From positions 1-64,000 of the forward strand of contig RAYY01000001.1 in assembly GCA_003611875.1 (NCBI GenBank): a stretch of DNA of 64,000 bases. The letters are read 5' to 3'. The stretch's first letter is position 1. Every line of letters starts with the position of its first letter. This document shows positions 25,591 through 33,142 of this stretch, piece after piece. This DNA comes from a bacterium D16-56 (GTDB lineage Bacteria; Bacillota; Clostridia; Lachnospirales; Lachnospiraceae). The notes below the pieces were generated by a model. It made no database searches, was not told the origin of the DNA, and was given only the letters and a program-made list of their open reading frames with translations. The position numbers and the translations under genes are program-made.

Positions 25591-25638
25591 AACCCTAACA
25601 GGTTCTCACCAGTTTAAATATGGAGGAGTAGTTTTGAC

Positions 25639-25743
25639 ATGGATATTCTAAAACAATTCCAGGAAAAAATCAATGCGCTTTGGAAACTTTTGGCCGGATT
25701 CTTATCACGGAGTGATTTGTCATGGTGTAAACAGCAGCTCTAA
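25639..25743 (+). CDS. Possible small peptide, 34 aa
   Basis: An ATG at 25639 follows GGAGGAG with 10-nt spacing and opens a 34-codon frame. The product has a helical, amphipathic middle (FQEKINALWKLLAGFL) and ends in KQQL. I do not recognise it. It may be a real small peptide, or the start of a decayed longer gene. Confidence 0.35.
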   Translation: MDILKQFQEKINALWKLLAGFLSRSDLSWCKQQL

Positions 25744-25763
25744 CAGCTATCTTTTCCAACCCA

Positions 25764-25809
25764 AGAAAAACCGCCTGCCTGGTACATCATTGCTGTACCA
25801 GACAGGCGG
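25764..25809 (-). terminator. Terminator of the SLH surface-protein gene
   Basis: A 16-bp near-perfect stem (25771-25786 with 25794-25809) is followed on the minus strand by TTTTTCTT. It lies 25 bp after the surface-protein stop. Confidence 0.9.
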
Positions 25810-25834
25810 ACACTTCACTCTTTGCAGACTTAAA

Positions 25835-28800
25835 TTACGGCCTGCATCTCTTAAGGTTCCATAACATCTGCGCTGCCTCTGCCCGTGTTAATGCTGCCGG
25901 CAGCTCATCATTGATCGTAATATTAAAATACTGCTCATAAATCTTAATCAAATCCCTGGTCGCCGTACTCTCCGGATTCATCCCGGCATCCATCACTCCA
26001 TTTGTCACAGCCCAGCTCATGCCTTCCTCATACCAGATCGTTCCGCCTTCCGTATCCAAGCCCTCTAACCGCGCTAATGCAGTCACCAGCATCGCACACG
26101 TCATGTGTGCGGCCGGATCGAAGGTCGTCTCCGTCACACCGTAGAACAGATCCCTTGCTGCCACATAATCGACTGCTTCCTTATACCAAGCATCTGCCGG
26201 CACATCTGTAAACTGTCTGCTCCGATCTACGATTTTCACAGTGTCACCATTCACCACCGGCACCACCATTCCGCCTTCAATCAAAGTAGAATCTTCTATT
26301 ATCTGTGTCGATCCGTCCGGATTTACCAGAACTGCTACCGCGCCTGCACCCGATGCTGTCACCGGAATCAATACTTTCACCGGCTCCGTAGTGGCTGCAG
26401 CCGGATTTGCGGCGTCTTGCAGCTTTTCCGTATCTGTATTAACCGTTATCGGTGTTGCATTTGTTATGTCATTGGCCACCGGTACGGGGTCTATCGGCAA
26501 AGTCACCGCCTTATCTTCGCGCTGCGCTGTCTCTGATATCTGCTTCGGCAATCCCACTTCCAGCTTTATTTCCCCCAACGCGCCAGTTGTCGTCATTACT
26601 ACCGTTCCGTCTGACCATTTGACAGTCTCAACCTTCTCCCCTGCAGCATTAGTCGTCGCAATCGTTGAAACTACCTGGCTGACGCTTTCGCTTGCATTAC
26701 CGGAAGACTCTTGTGAGCTATTTCCGGAAGAATTACTTCCTGAAGAACTACTTCCTGAAGAACTACTTCCTGAAGAACTTCCTCCTGAAGAACCACTCGA
26801 TCCGCCTGAACTGCCTCCAGAATTGTTCCCACCGTTTACAATACCTCCCGGTTTTTGGCTGTCGTCTGGCTTTACTGGATCTTTATCGCCTTCCCCAGAA
26901 TCGCCCGGATTGCCTGGTTTCTCCTGGTCGTCTCCCGGTGCATCCGGATCCACCGGCTCATCTGGATCCGTTGACAACACGGTGTCACATATATCGCAAC
27001 GTCCATCACCGTTCTCGTCCACATGTTCACATGTCACAAACTCTCCCGGATCGCCGGGAATCTCTGCAAACGGATCATCAAACTCTACGTTGTAATTCAC
27101 TGTCACGCCTGTCAAACCACCATTATTCAATGCATAGGAGCCGCCATTCGCATTCCATTCACTCTCCGTTCCTCCAAAGTCTATTGTCCGCAAGCCACTC
27201 TTCTGAAACGGCGAACTGACATATACGCCCACTTCATAAATTTTTACTCCCGCAGGAATATACAGATAAGTCAACGCAAAACAGCTGGCAAACATACCTG
27301 AGCTCATCTTCTCTGCCTTCAACGGCAAAGTTACATCTGACAAATACCAGCACCCGCCAAATAAGTCATCTCCCAATGACACTTTCTGCTCTCCCGGCGC
27401 AAATCGTATCTGCACTAAACTACCACACTCGTAAAAGGCTCTATCGCCCACATAGGTAACACTTTCCGGAAAATCCAAATAAGCAATTCCGCAATTTTGG
27501 AACGCCTGCTGACCAATGCTCTCCACGCCCTCATAGAATGTTGCTGACTTCAAACCTTGGCAATTATAAAACGCTTTCTTCCCAATTTCTTTTACACTTC
27601 CAGGCACCGTTATTTCCATCAAACTCGACTCTCCAAACGCCGCCTCTCCAATGCTCATAACTGTCTCAGGGATCTGCACACCCATGATCGAACTTTGATA
27701 AAAAGCATAGCTGCCTATACTTTCCACGCCATCCTCAATCATCACCTGATTGATTATGTCAGCATAATCGTTCCAATCCGGACGGTTACTCTCAGTATAA
27801 TCCGGCATCGCACCGTTCCCGGAGATCGTCAGCATTCCTCCATTGGTCAACGTCCAGCTTAAGCTGCCTTCCGTTCCGCTCTTGAAAATCTCATCTGTGT
27901 CCTGTTCCTCCGAATACCCGACCGGGTAGCGGGTCACAATAAAATTCGCATTCAAAACTTCTGACTTACTCAACGTCCGTCCCCAATGCACACTCTTATT
28001 GTAATTCCCCTCAGCAACCGTCACTCCGCCAGAACCTACTCTAAGTACAATCACAAAGTGGCTGTTATTAATCCGCAGAATGTCTCCCACCCTCACGTCT
28101 TCATACTCGAATCCTCCTCTATCAATCGTCCTTGCCGGAAGATTGCCAAAAGCCTCATCGCTCAGCATAAAGACAAATGCCGCACAGCCAACACCAAGAC
28201 TTGCTCCTTTTACCGAACCGCCCTGAAAACGATAGTATTTCCCCCATTCTCCCTCATCTCCAAACGGCACAAAATTCGTCCAAGTCATTCCCTCATTAAG
28301 CTCATCTTTCATGCCAATCATCGCTTCATAAGCTTCCTCATACGTGGGACAAATCTCAGATGCTCTCGTCATCCCAAAAAGCTGACTTGATAAATCATCT
28401 CCATCTTCGGCTTCCATCAAAACCGGCGCCTTGTCGGACCAAACCCAAACTAAATCCTCCGACTTTTCATCATCCGGAGTTTTCTCTTTGAGAACATCTT
28501 CAAAGTCGTCATTAATTTCCTCATCCTCATGCGTCTCGTCCTCAAGCGTATCGTCTTCAAGCTCCTCGTCCTCAAGCTCCTCGTCCTCAGGCTCCTCGTC
28601 CTCAGCTTCTGCCTTCTGGGCATTGGAAGATGTAGCTTTCATTACCTTCTCCACTCTGTCCTCATCATTAATTTCTGTGTCATACACCTCCTTATCTTTC
28701 TGCTCTCCACTGTCGAGCGCCTTTTTCGACTCGTCAACCTTTGCCAAAACCGTCTGTTCAGGCAATTCAGCGGCAGTAACCGGGCACACGTTGGAAAACG

Positions 28801-28858
28801 TCACCGCAATTACCAGCATCACCGGCAACACCCAGTTTTTTTGTTTCTTTCGTTTCAT
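25835..28858 (-). CDS. SLH-anchored surface protein with peptidase-like and leucine-rich repeat domains
   Basis: The 1007-residue product has a signal peptide (WVLPVMLVIAVTFSNVC, cleavage near AA30). An acidic tract follows at about 84-130, then a domain at 165-315 with Cys225 (GVGCAAFVF), His267 (NNSHFVIVL) and an AEGNYN segment, resembling an NlpC/P60 or CHAP-type cysteine peptidase. BspA-type LRR_5 repeats at about 365-590 come next (e.g. GVESIGSYAFYQSSIMGVQI), then a CDICD metal-binding-like motif, a Pro/Asp and Ser/Gly-rich stalk, and SLH-type repeats at 880-1007 (FTDVPADAWYKEAVDYV). SLH domains attach to cell-wall polymer. AGGAGG lies 9 nt before the ATG at 28858, so the in-frame ATG at 28894 is rejected. 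Catalytic activity of the peptidase-like domain is inferred. Confidence 0.85.
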   Translation of the reverse strand: MKRKKQKNWVLPVMLVIAVTFSNVCPVTAAELPEQTVLAKVDESKKALDSGEQKDKEVYDTEINDEDRVEKVMKATSSNAQKAEAEDEEPEDEELEDEELEDDTLEDETHEDEEINDDFEDVLKEKTPDDEKSEDLVWVWSDKAPVLMEAEDGDDLSSQLFGMTRASEICPTYEEAYEAMIGMKDELNEGMTWTNFVPFGDEGEWGKYYRFQGGSVKGASLGVGCAAFVFMLSDEAFGNLPARTIDRGGFEYEDVRVGDILRINNSHFVIVLRVGSGGVTVAEGNYNKSVHWGRTLSKSEVLNANFIVTRYPVGYSEEQDTDEIFKSGTEGSLSWTLTNGGMLTISGNGAMPDYTESNRPDWNDYADIINQVMIEDGVESIGSYAFYQSSIMGVQIPETVMSIGEAAFGESSLMEITVPGSVKEIGKKAFYNCQGLKSATFYEGVESIGQQAFQNCGIAYLDFPESVTYVGDRAFYECGSLVQIRFAPGEQKVSLGDDLFGGCWYLSDVTLPLKAEKMSSGMFASCFALTYLYIPAGVKIYEVGVYVSSPFQKSGLRTIDFGGTESEWNANGGSYALNNGGLTGVTVNYNVEFDDPFAEIPGDPGEFVTCEHVDENGDGRCDICDTVLSTDPDEPVDPDAPGDDQEKPGNPGDSGEGDKDPVKPDDSQKPGGIVNGGNNSGGSSGGSSGSSGGSSSGSSSSGSSSSGSNSSGNSSQESSGNASESVSQVVSTIATTNAAGEKVETVKWSDGTVVMTTTGALGEIKLEVGLPKQISETAQREDKAVTLPIDPVPVANDITNATPITVNTDTEKLQDAANPAAATTEPVKVLIPVTASGAGAVAVLVNPDGSTQIIEDSTLIEGGMVVPVVNGDTVKIVDRSRQFTDVPADAWYKEAVDYVAARDLFYGVTETTFDPAAHMTCAMLVTALARLEGLDTEGGTIWYEEGMSWAVTNGVMDAGMNPESTATRDLIKIYEQYFNITINDELPAALTRAEAAQMLWNLKRCRP
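26722..26793. repeat. 15-bp tandem repeat encoding the Ser/Gly linker
   Basis: About four imperfect copies of a 15-bp unit (TTCCTGAAGAACTAC on the plus strand) encode the SSSSG repeats of the stalk between the wall anchor and the outer domains. Copy number is likely to vary between strains. Confidence 0.7.
28532..28606. repeat. 15-bp tandem repeat encoding the acidic tract
   Basis: Tandem near-copies of CTCCTCGTCCTCAAG encode the repeated EDEEL pentapeptides after the signal peptide of the surface protein. Confidence 0.7.
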
Positions 28859-28889
28859 TTCTTTGAACCTCCTGTTAATGTGATGATCC

Positions 28890-28942
28890 GGCAACCCAAA
28901 ACGGAGTCGTCAACTCTCGCCCCTCTTAGGGGGATAGTTACC
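28890..28942 (-). promoter_or_regulatory. Three-way-junction leader before the SLH protein gene
   Basis: In the transcript GGTAAC (28942-28937) can pair with GTTGCC (28895-28890). They enclose the hairpins CCCC-TAAGA-GGGG (28932-28920) and GAGT-TGACG-ACTC (28916-28904). The result is a compact three-way junction about 20 nt before the ribosome binding site. No known riboswitch class was recognised. Confidence 0.4.
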
Positions 28943-28978
28943 TTGTATTTAGGACAAAAAATCCCGCCTACATTTTTT

Positions 28979-29040
28979 ATTATACCATACCGAAAACCAG
29001 GTCCGCAACCTAACAAAAAATCAAAACCACTCTTTCTTGA
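28979..29040 (-). promoter_or_regulatory. Promoter and shared 19-bp upstream element (SLH protein gene)
   Basis: TTGCGG (29008-29003) and TATAAT (28984-28979) are 18 nt apart on the minus strand. The element TCAAGAAAGAGTGGTTTTG at 29040-29022 lies 13 nt upstream of the -35 and is identical to the one before the ABC-F gene, with an A/T-rich spacer in both. Confidence 0.6.
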
Positions 29041-29043
29041 AAG

Positions 29044-29078
29044 AAAAAAAGGAACCCTGACCTCAAAGCCAGAATCCC
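29044..29078 (-). terminator. Terminator of the TRAP operon
   Basis: An 11-bp stem with four G-U pairs (29051-29061 with 29068-29078) and a 6-nt loop is followed on the minus strand by a run of seven T. It lies 10 bp after the dctM-like stop. Confidence 0.85.
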
Positions 29079-29088
29079 TTTCTTTCCT

Positions 29089-30348
29089 TTACATAATCCC
29101 CGGTACCAGCATGGGAACATACAGAATCATGAAAAACACCAAGACAAGCCCCAGAAGATACGGAACCACTGCCTTGGCAATCCGTTCAATGGGCAGCCCT
29201 GTAATCCCCGAGGCCACAAACAAATTGATGGCTACCGGCGGCGTGATCATCCCAATGGCAATCCCCACCACAAATACGATTCCAAAATGAACCAGGCTGA
29301 TGCCCATGGCCTTCACCAGCGGCAAAAACACCGGCGTCAGAATAATGATGGCAGAAGACGTCTCCATAAAGACCCCTGCAATCAGGATAATCACAGCAAT
29401 CAGCAGCATAATCACATAGGGATTGCTGGAAACACTCAGCACAGAGCTGGAGATCGCCTCTGGAATCTTCCAGTTGGCCAGCACCCATCCAAAGGGACCG
29501 CTGCAGGAGATAATGATCATAATTACCGCAGAAGTCTTGGCGCTGCCCTTCATAATACGGAACAGCTCCTTCCATCCCATGTCCCGATACACAAAGGCAG
29601 ACACAAGAATTGCATAAATCACTGCCACGTCCGCTGCCTCTGAAGGCGTAAAGTATCCGGAAAAAATACCTCCCAGAATAATAAGCGGCATCAGGATTCC
29701 CCAGATCGCCTTTATAAAGGTCTTCCCCACATTTTTAACAGAAAAGGAAGCTCCCTTGGGATAGTTGAATTTTTTCGCCTCTGCCAGAGAGATGGCCACC
29801 AGAATACCGCCCATAAGCACACCGGGAATAAACCCGTTTTTAAACAAGGTGTTCACGCTCTGCTCTGCAATCACCGCATAAAGCACCATGGGAACAGAGG
29901 GCGGTATTACCACGCCGATGGTTCCTGCCGCCGCAATCAGCGCCGCTGACCGCCCCTCATCATACCCTCTCTTTTTCAGCTCCGGAATCAAGGTGGCGCC
30001 TACAGCAGCCGTAGTAGCTGCCCCAGAGCCGGAAATCGCCGCAAAGAACATTCCTGCCAGTACAGAGACAATGGACAAGCCTCCTTTAATCATTCCCAGC
30101 AGGGCCTCTGCAAACTCTACCAGAACCTTAGACACCTTCCCCTTTGCCATCAGATCCCCAGCAAAGATAAAGAAGGGTACGGCAATCAGGGAGAAGGAAT
30201 CCGTAGACGCAAACATCCTCTGAACAATCATCAGCAGGGGAACCTCCCCTTTTGCCATTACTGCCACAGAAGCCAGCACAATGGAAAACGCCACAGGAAC
30301 CCCTAAAAGAAGCATTACAATAAATGTACCAAACAATAAAGCCGCCAT
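29089..30348 (-). CDS. dctM: TRAP transporter large permease subunit (DctM family)
   Basis: The 419-residue product is almost entirely membrane-spanning, with the family's glycine-rich segments FFAAISGSGAATTAAVGATLIP near residue 105 and GMITPPVAINLFVASGITG near 370. DctM is the Na+-coupled transport subunit; with DctQ and the binding protein DctP it imports organic acids or amino-acid-like substrates. It starts 1 bp after the dctQ stop, so the two are coupled. It is the last gene of the operon, followed by a terminator. The T-box upstream suggests an amino acid or a related keto acid as substrate. Confidence 0.93.
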   Translation of the reverse strand: MAALLFGTFIVMLLLGVPVAFSIVLASVAVMAKGEVPLLMIVQRMFASTDSFSLIAVPFFIFAGDLMAKGKVSKVLVEFAEALLGMIKGGLSIVSVLAGMFFAAISGSGAATTAAVGATLIPELKKRGYDEGRSAALIAAAGTIGVVIPPSVPMVLYAVIAEQSVNTLFKNGFIPGVLMGGILVAISLAEAKKFNYPKGASFSVKNVGKTFIKAIWGILMPLIILGGIFSGYFTPSEAADVAVIYAILVSAFVYRDMGWKELFRIMKGSAKTSAVIMIIISCSGPFGWVLANWKIPEAISSSVLSVSSNPYVIMLLIAVIILIAGVFMETSSAIIILTPVFLPLVKAMGISLVHFGIVFVVGIAIGMITPPVAINLFVASGITGLPIERIAKAVVPYLLGLVLVFFMILYVPMLVPGIM

Positions 30349-30349
30349 A

Positions 30350-30847
30350 CTACTCCTCCCCCTTTCCCAACAAATCCATCAGGCTGCAGACAATAGCATC
30401 CAATGCATGAAAGGCCATGATTCCGCAGCCAATGGGAATACAGGTGTACACATACCGCATGGGCAGACGCATGGCAGGGGAAAGCTGCTTTCCCTGCCTG
30501 CCGAAATACTGGATTCCATACCACACGATCAAAACAAACAATATACAGCAAAGTCCGTGAATCACAATCTGCAAAAGGTCCTTTGCCTTGGCCGGCAGGG
30601 CGTCCTGGAGAATAGAAATAGAGATATGGCCGGCATGCTTATACACGCAGCCTGCGCCAAGCAGCGTACTCCAAATCAGCAGATACCGGGTAGCCTCCTC
30701 GCTCCATGCCAGGGAGGTAAAAAAGATGCGGAAAACAATCTGCGCTCCTGTAATCACAACCATAGCGCCCAGCATAAACACAATCACAACCTCCATGAGC
30801 TTATCCAGTATATCGCTGAGCTTATGAATACCATGAACTATCATCAT
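30350..30847 (-). CDS. dctQ: TRAP transporter small permease subunit (DctQ family)
   Basis: The 165-residue product has four predicted membrane helices and the DctQ pattern WSEEATRYLLIWSTLLGAGCVYKHAGHISISIL between helices 1 and 3. It bridges the binding protein to DctM in the membrane. AGGAG lies 8 nt before the first of two adjacent ATG codons. The gene sits 35 bp after dctP and abuts dctM. Confidence 0.9.
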   Translation of the reverse strand: MMIVHGIHKLSDILDKLMEVVIVFMLGAMVVITGAQIVFRIFFTSLAWSEEATRYLLIWSTLLGAGCVYKHAGHISISILQDALPAKAKDLLQIVIHGLCCILFVLIVWYGIQYFGRQGKQLSPAMRLPMRYVYTCIPIGCGIMAFHALDAIVCSLMDLLGKGEE

Positions 30848-30882
30848 ATTGGATTCTCCTTTCGTTCCCCATGCCCTCCTTG

Positions 30883-31977
30883 TTACTGCATTCCTGCAAT
30901 CACTTCCTGGATTCTGGACACATAGTCGCTGTACTCCTCGTACTGGTCATAGACCGGCTGTACTGCCTCCTTAAAGGAAGCCAGATCCGGCTCCTCAATC
31001 ACTTCCATGCCGTTGTCCTTTAACGCCTGAAGCTGGGAGCTTTCCTGATCTGCTACCCATGCACGCTCATACTCTGCCGCCTCCTGAGCCGCATCCAGGA
31101 AAATCTGCTGGGTATCTGCATCCAGGCCGTCAAACAGAGAAGCACTCATGGTAATAATCGCCGTAGAATAGGAATGGCGGTCCAAGGTCACATACTTTTG
31201 AGATTCCCACAGGCTGTAGGAATAAATCACATTAATAGGATTTTCCTGACCCTGTACCGTACCCTGCTGCAGGGCAGTCAGCGCATCGGCCCATGCCATA
31301 GGAGTGGCATTTACATTCATGGCCTGGAAGCTGGCTGTATACACATCATTTTCCATGATTCGGATAGTCATGCCGGAAAGGTCTGCTGCGGTCTCAATCG
31401 GCTTCACACTGTTGGTCAGATTCCGAAAGCCACGCTCTGCATAGGCCAGTCCCTTCAGACCCGAATCCTCCAGGGTATCTAAAAGCTCTCTTCCGATCTC
31501 ACCGTCAAGAACTGCATAAGCCTCCTCATTGCTGGCAAACAGATAAGGCATATCCAACACGCCCATAGCAGAAGAAAAGTTAATGAACGGCCCGCTGGTA
31601 ATGATCCCCATATCCAGGGTTCCGATCTGCATACTCTCCAGCATATCCCGCTCTCCTCCCAAGGTTCCGTTGGGATAAATCTCGATCTCATAAGCGCCGT
31701 TGGTGCGCTCCTTCACCAGCTCGGCAAATTTTTCTGCTGCCACCTGAAAGCTGTCCTGCTCATTTACCGTAGTTCCCAGCTTAAACACTGTGGCGCCTGC
31801 GGAAGCTGCTTTCTCCTCTCCTGCCGCCTCCTGCCCGCCGGCCTCTGCAGCAGTCTCTCCCTCTGCGGCTTTGGCAGTCTGGGTGCTCTGGCTGTCCGAA
31901 GATCCGCCGCAGCCTGCCATACTTAAAACCATTGCCGCCGACATGGCCAGAGCCACGATTTTTGCACTCTTTCTCAT
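30883..31977 (-). CDS. dctP: TRAP transporter substrate-binding lipoprotein (DctP family)
   Basis: The 364-residue product starts with a lipoprotein signal, KIVALAMSAAMVLSMAGCGG (Cys23 lipidated). A low-complexity Ala/Glu/Gly linker follows, then the DctP fold: FKLGTTVNEQDSFQVAAEKF, IYPNGTLGGERDMLESMQIG and MTIRIMENDVYTASFQAM. In this family a conserved Arg in the RIME/RVP region binds the substrate carboxylate; R198 or its neighbour is the candidate. It captures the ligand outside the membrane for DctQM. GGAGG lies 10 nt before the ATG. The gene is preceded by a promoter and a T-box leader, so its expression should rise when a tRNA is uncharged. Confidence 0.93.
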   Translation of the reverse strand: MRKSAKIVALAMSAAMVLSMAGCGGSSDSQSTQTAKAAEGETAAEAGGQEAAGEEKAASAGATVFKLGTTVNEQDSFQVAAEKFAELVKERTNGAYEIEIYPNGTLGGERDMLESMQIGTLDMGIITSGPFINFSSAMGVLDMPYLFASNEEAYAVLDGEIGRELLDTLEDSGLKGLAYAERGFRNLTNSVKPIETAADLSGMTIRIMENDVYTASFQAMNVNATPMAWADALTALQQGTVQGQENPINVIYSYSLWESQKYVTLDRHSYSTAIITMSASLFDGLDADTQQIFLDAAQEAAEYERAWVADQESSQLQALKDNGMEVIEEPDLASFKEAVQPVYDQYEEYSDYVSRIQEVIAGMQ

Positions 31978-32092
31978 AATGATTCATCCTCCTTAATATT
32001 TAGTTGTAAATCTATGCCATCTGCCCTTGTGAAGCTGTTTCTTTTCTGATTCTCCTTCCTTCAGGGCAGAAATGACCGTTTTCTTCCAAAAT

Positions 32093-32487
32093 AAAAAACA
32101 GCCTTCATCTCCTAAGAGACAAAAGCTGCACACTTCTGCGGTACCACTCTTTTTGCTGCACGAGGCAGCCACTTATCCCTGTCAGCCGGTCTGCGGCATA
32201 ACAGGTAGTGCGGTAACGGGCACCTGCCGTTTCAGCCTACACAGACGAAAGGTCCTTCAGCCAAACTGCTCAAAGGGGATTTTCCCAAACATTCAGCCGC
32301 CGTGTCACACCAACCCACGGCTCTCTGCCGACCTCCTGATCCGTACTCTTCCTTATCAACACATTTTCCCTCTAAACCTCCATGCGCCCGGCAACGAACG
32401 CGCCACCAATTATGAAAGCTTGGCGGGCGCATTTGGCATACCTGATTTTAAATCGCCTCCGGCGATGGGGTCTTCATTGTAAAAATA
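32093..32487 (-). promoter_or_regulatory. T-box riboswitch leader of the TRAP operon (specifier probably ATC, Ile)
   Basis: Reading the minus strand, the leader shows the T-box elements in order. Stem I starts with GATAAGGAAGAGTA, followed by AGAGAG at 32326-32321 and a GGTTGGTGTGA loop. The specifier side is GGGAAAATCCCCTTTGAG, in which ATC at 32280-32278 fits the usual GAA-N-codon-N-CC arrangement. The T-box AAGAGTGGTACCGCA lies at about 32151-32137, with TGGTACCGC at 32146-32138 to pair with the tRNA end. A terminator follows (arms CAGC 32128-32125 and GCTG 32102-32099, then six T). An extra GC-rich hairpin (32431-32383) precedes stem I. The Ile assignment is by eye. Confidence 0.85.
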
Positions 32488-32493
32488 TAGCAT

Positions 32494-32522
32494 ATCATAA
32501 CGCAGCCGGAAAGGTTTGTCAA
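32494..32522 (-). promoter_or_regulatory. Sigma-A promoter of the T-box/TRAP operon
   Basis: TTGACA (32522-32517) and TATGAT (32499-32494) with a 17-nt spacer on the minus strand. The start would be near 32487, just before the T-box leader. Confidence 0.85.
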
Positions 32523-32607
32523 TCTTTTTTCTAAAAATATCTTTGCAAAATTTCCCTAAATGTTACAAATTCTGTGCTATGAATATTTGTTTTAACATTT
32601 TCTATGA

Positions 32608-33088
32608 TTATCCAATAAGAACCCTTTTTCCGGTAAAGCCAAAGCCATATTCCCGAATCCGTTCTTCACTAATTTCTTCTGCCACTAAATCTGATTTATA
32701 ATTCTTATCTTCAATCTGCTTTAAAGCTGCTTTCACTGTATCACCCAGACTATCTTCGTCATCGGGATCATAGACCTTGAATTCCAGAATAATCGCGTCA
32801 TCCTCCTTTTTCCGGGGCTTTAACATCACATCATATCTTCCAAATCCACTTTCCCGATTTGACGTAATCACATACCGGTCATCCAGTTCCACCATAAGCC
32901 CTAATACGAATCCGTAGTAGAACCGTTCCGGTTCCGATCCTGACCATACTCATCCAGAAGAATGATCACTTTCTTTCCATCTGATTTTCCCACCATTCCC
33001 GAATGAACTGTGTCTTATCCACATAAAGACATCCACTTATGATCAAATCGGTAAAATCCTGATGTCCAATACCGATTGTTCTTGTCAT
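32608..33088 (-). pseudogene. Relic of an AAA-ATPase/PD-(D/E)XK nuclease-family gene
   Basis: Three pieces of one family appear in order but in different frames. First is an N-terminal piece beginning MTRTIGIGHQDFTDLI at 33088 with RBS AAGGGGGG, stopped by TGA after about 40 codons. Next is a short KKVIILLDEYGQD (Walker B-like) piece. Last is a C-terminal piece, ERFYYGFVLGLMVELDDRYV through SNRESGFGRYDVML, LEFKVYDPDDEDSLGDTVKAAL and EYGFGFTGKRVLIG. Intact relatives (DUF1703-type, common in Lachnospiraceae and Bacteroidetes) are around 500-550 residues, so most of the middle is deleted. An ATG at 32895 would give only a 95-residue nuclease fragment retaining the E-x-K pair. Confidence 0.75.
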
Positions 33089-33142
33089 ATTTGTTTATGT
33101 CCCCCCTTTCTTCTATAACATAGTATAACAAGTTTTTTATCC

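Noticed and set aside
26241-27095. Long plus-strand frame rich in Pro, Glu and Leu opposite the surface-protein gene
   Set aside because: It is antisense to low-complexity Ser/Gly/Asp coding sequence, lacks a ribosome binding site and has no recognisable domain; it is a composition artefact.
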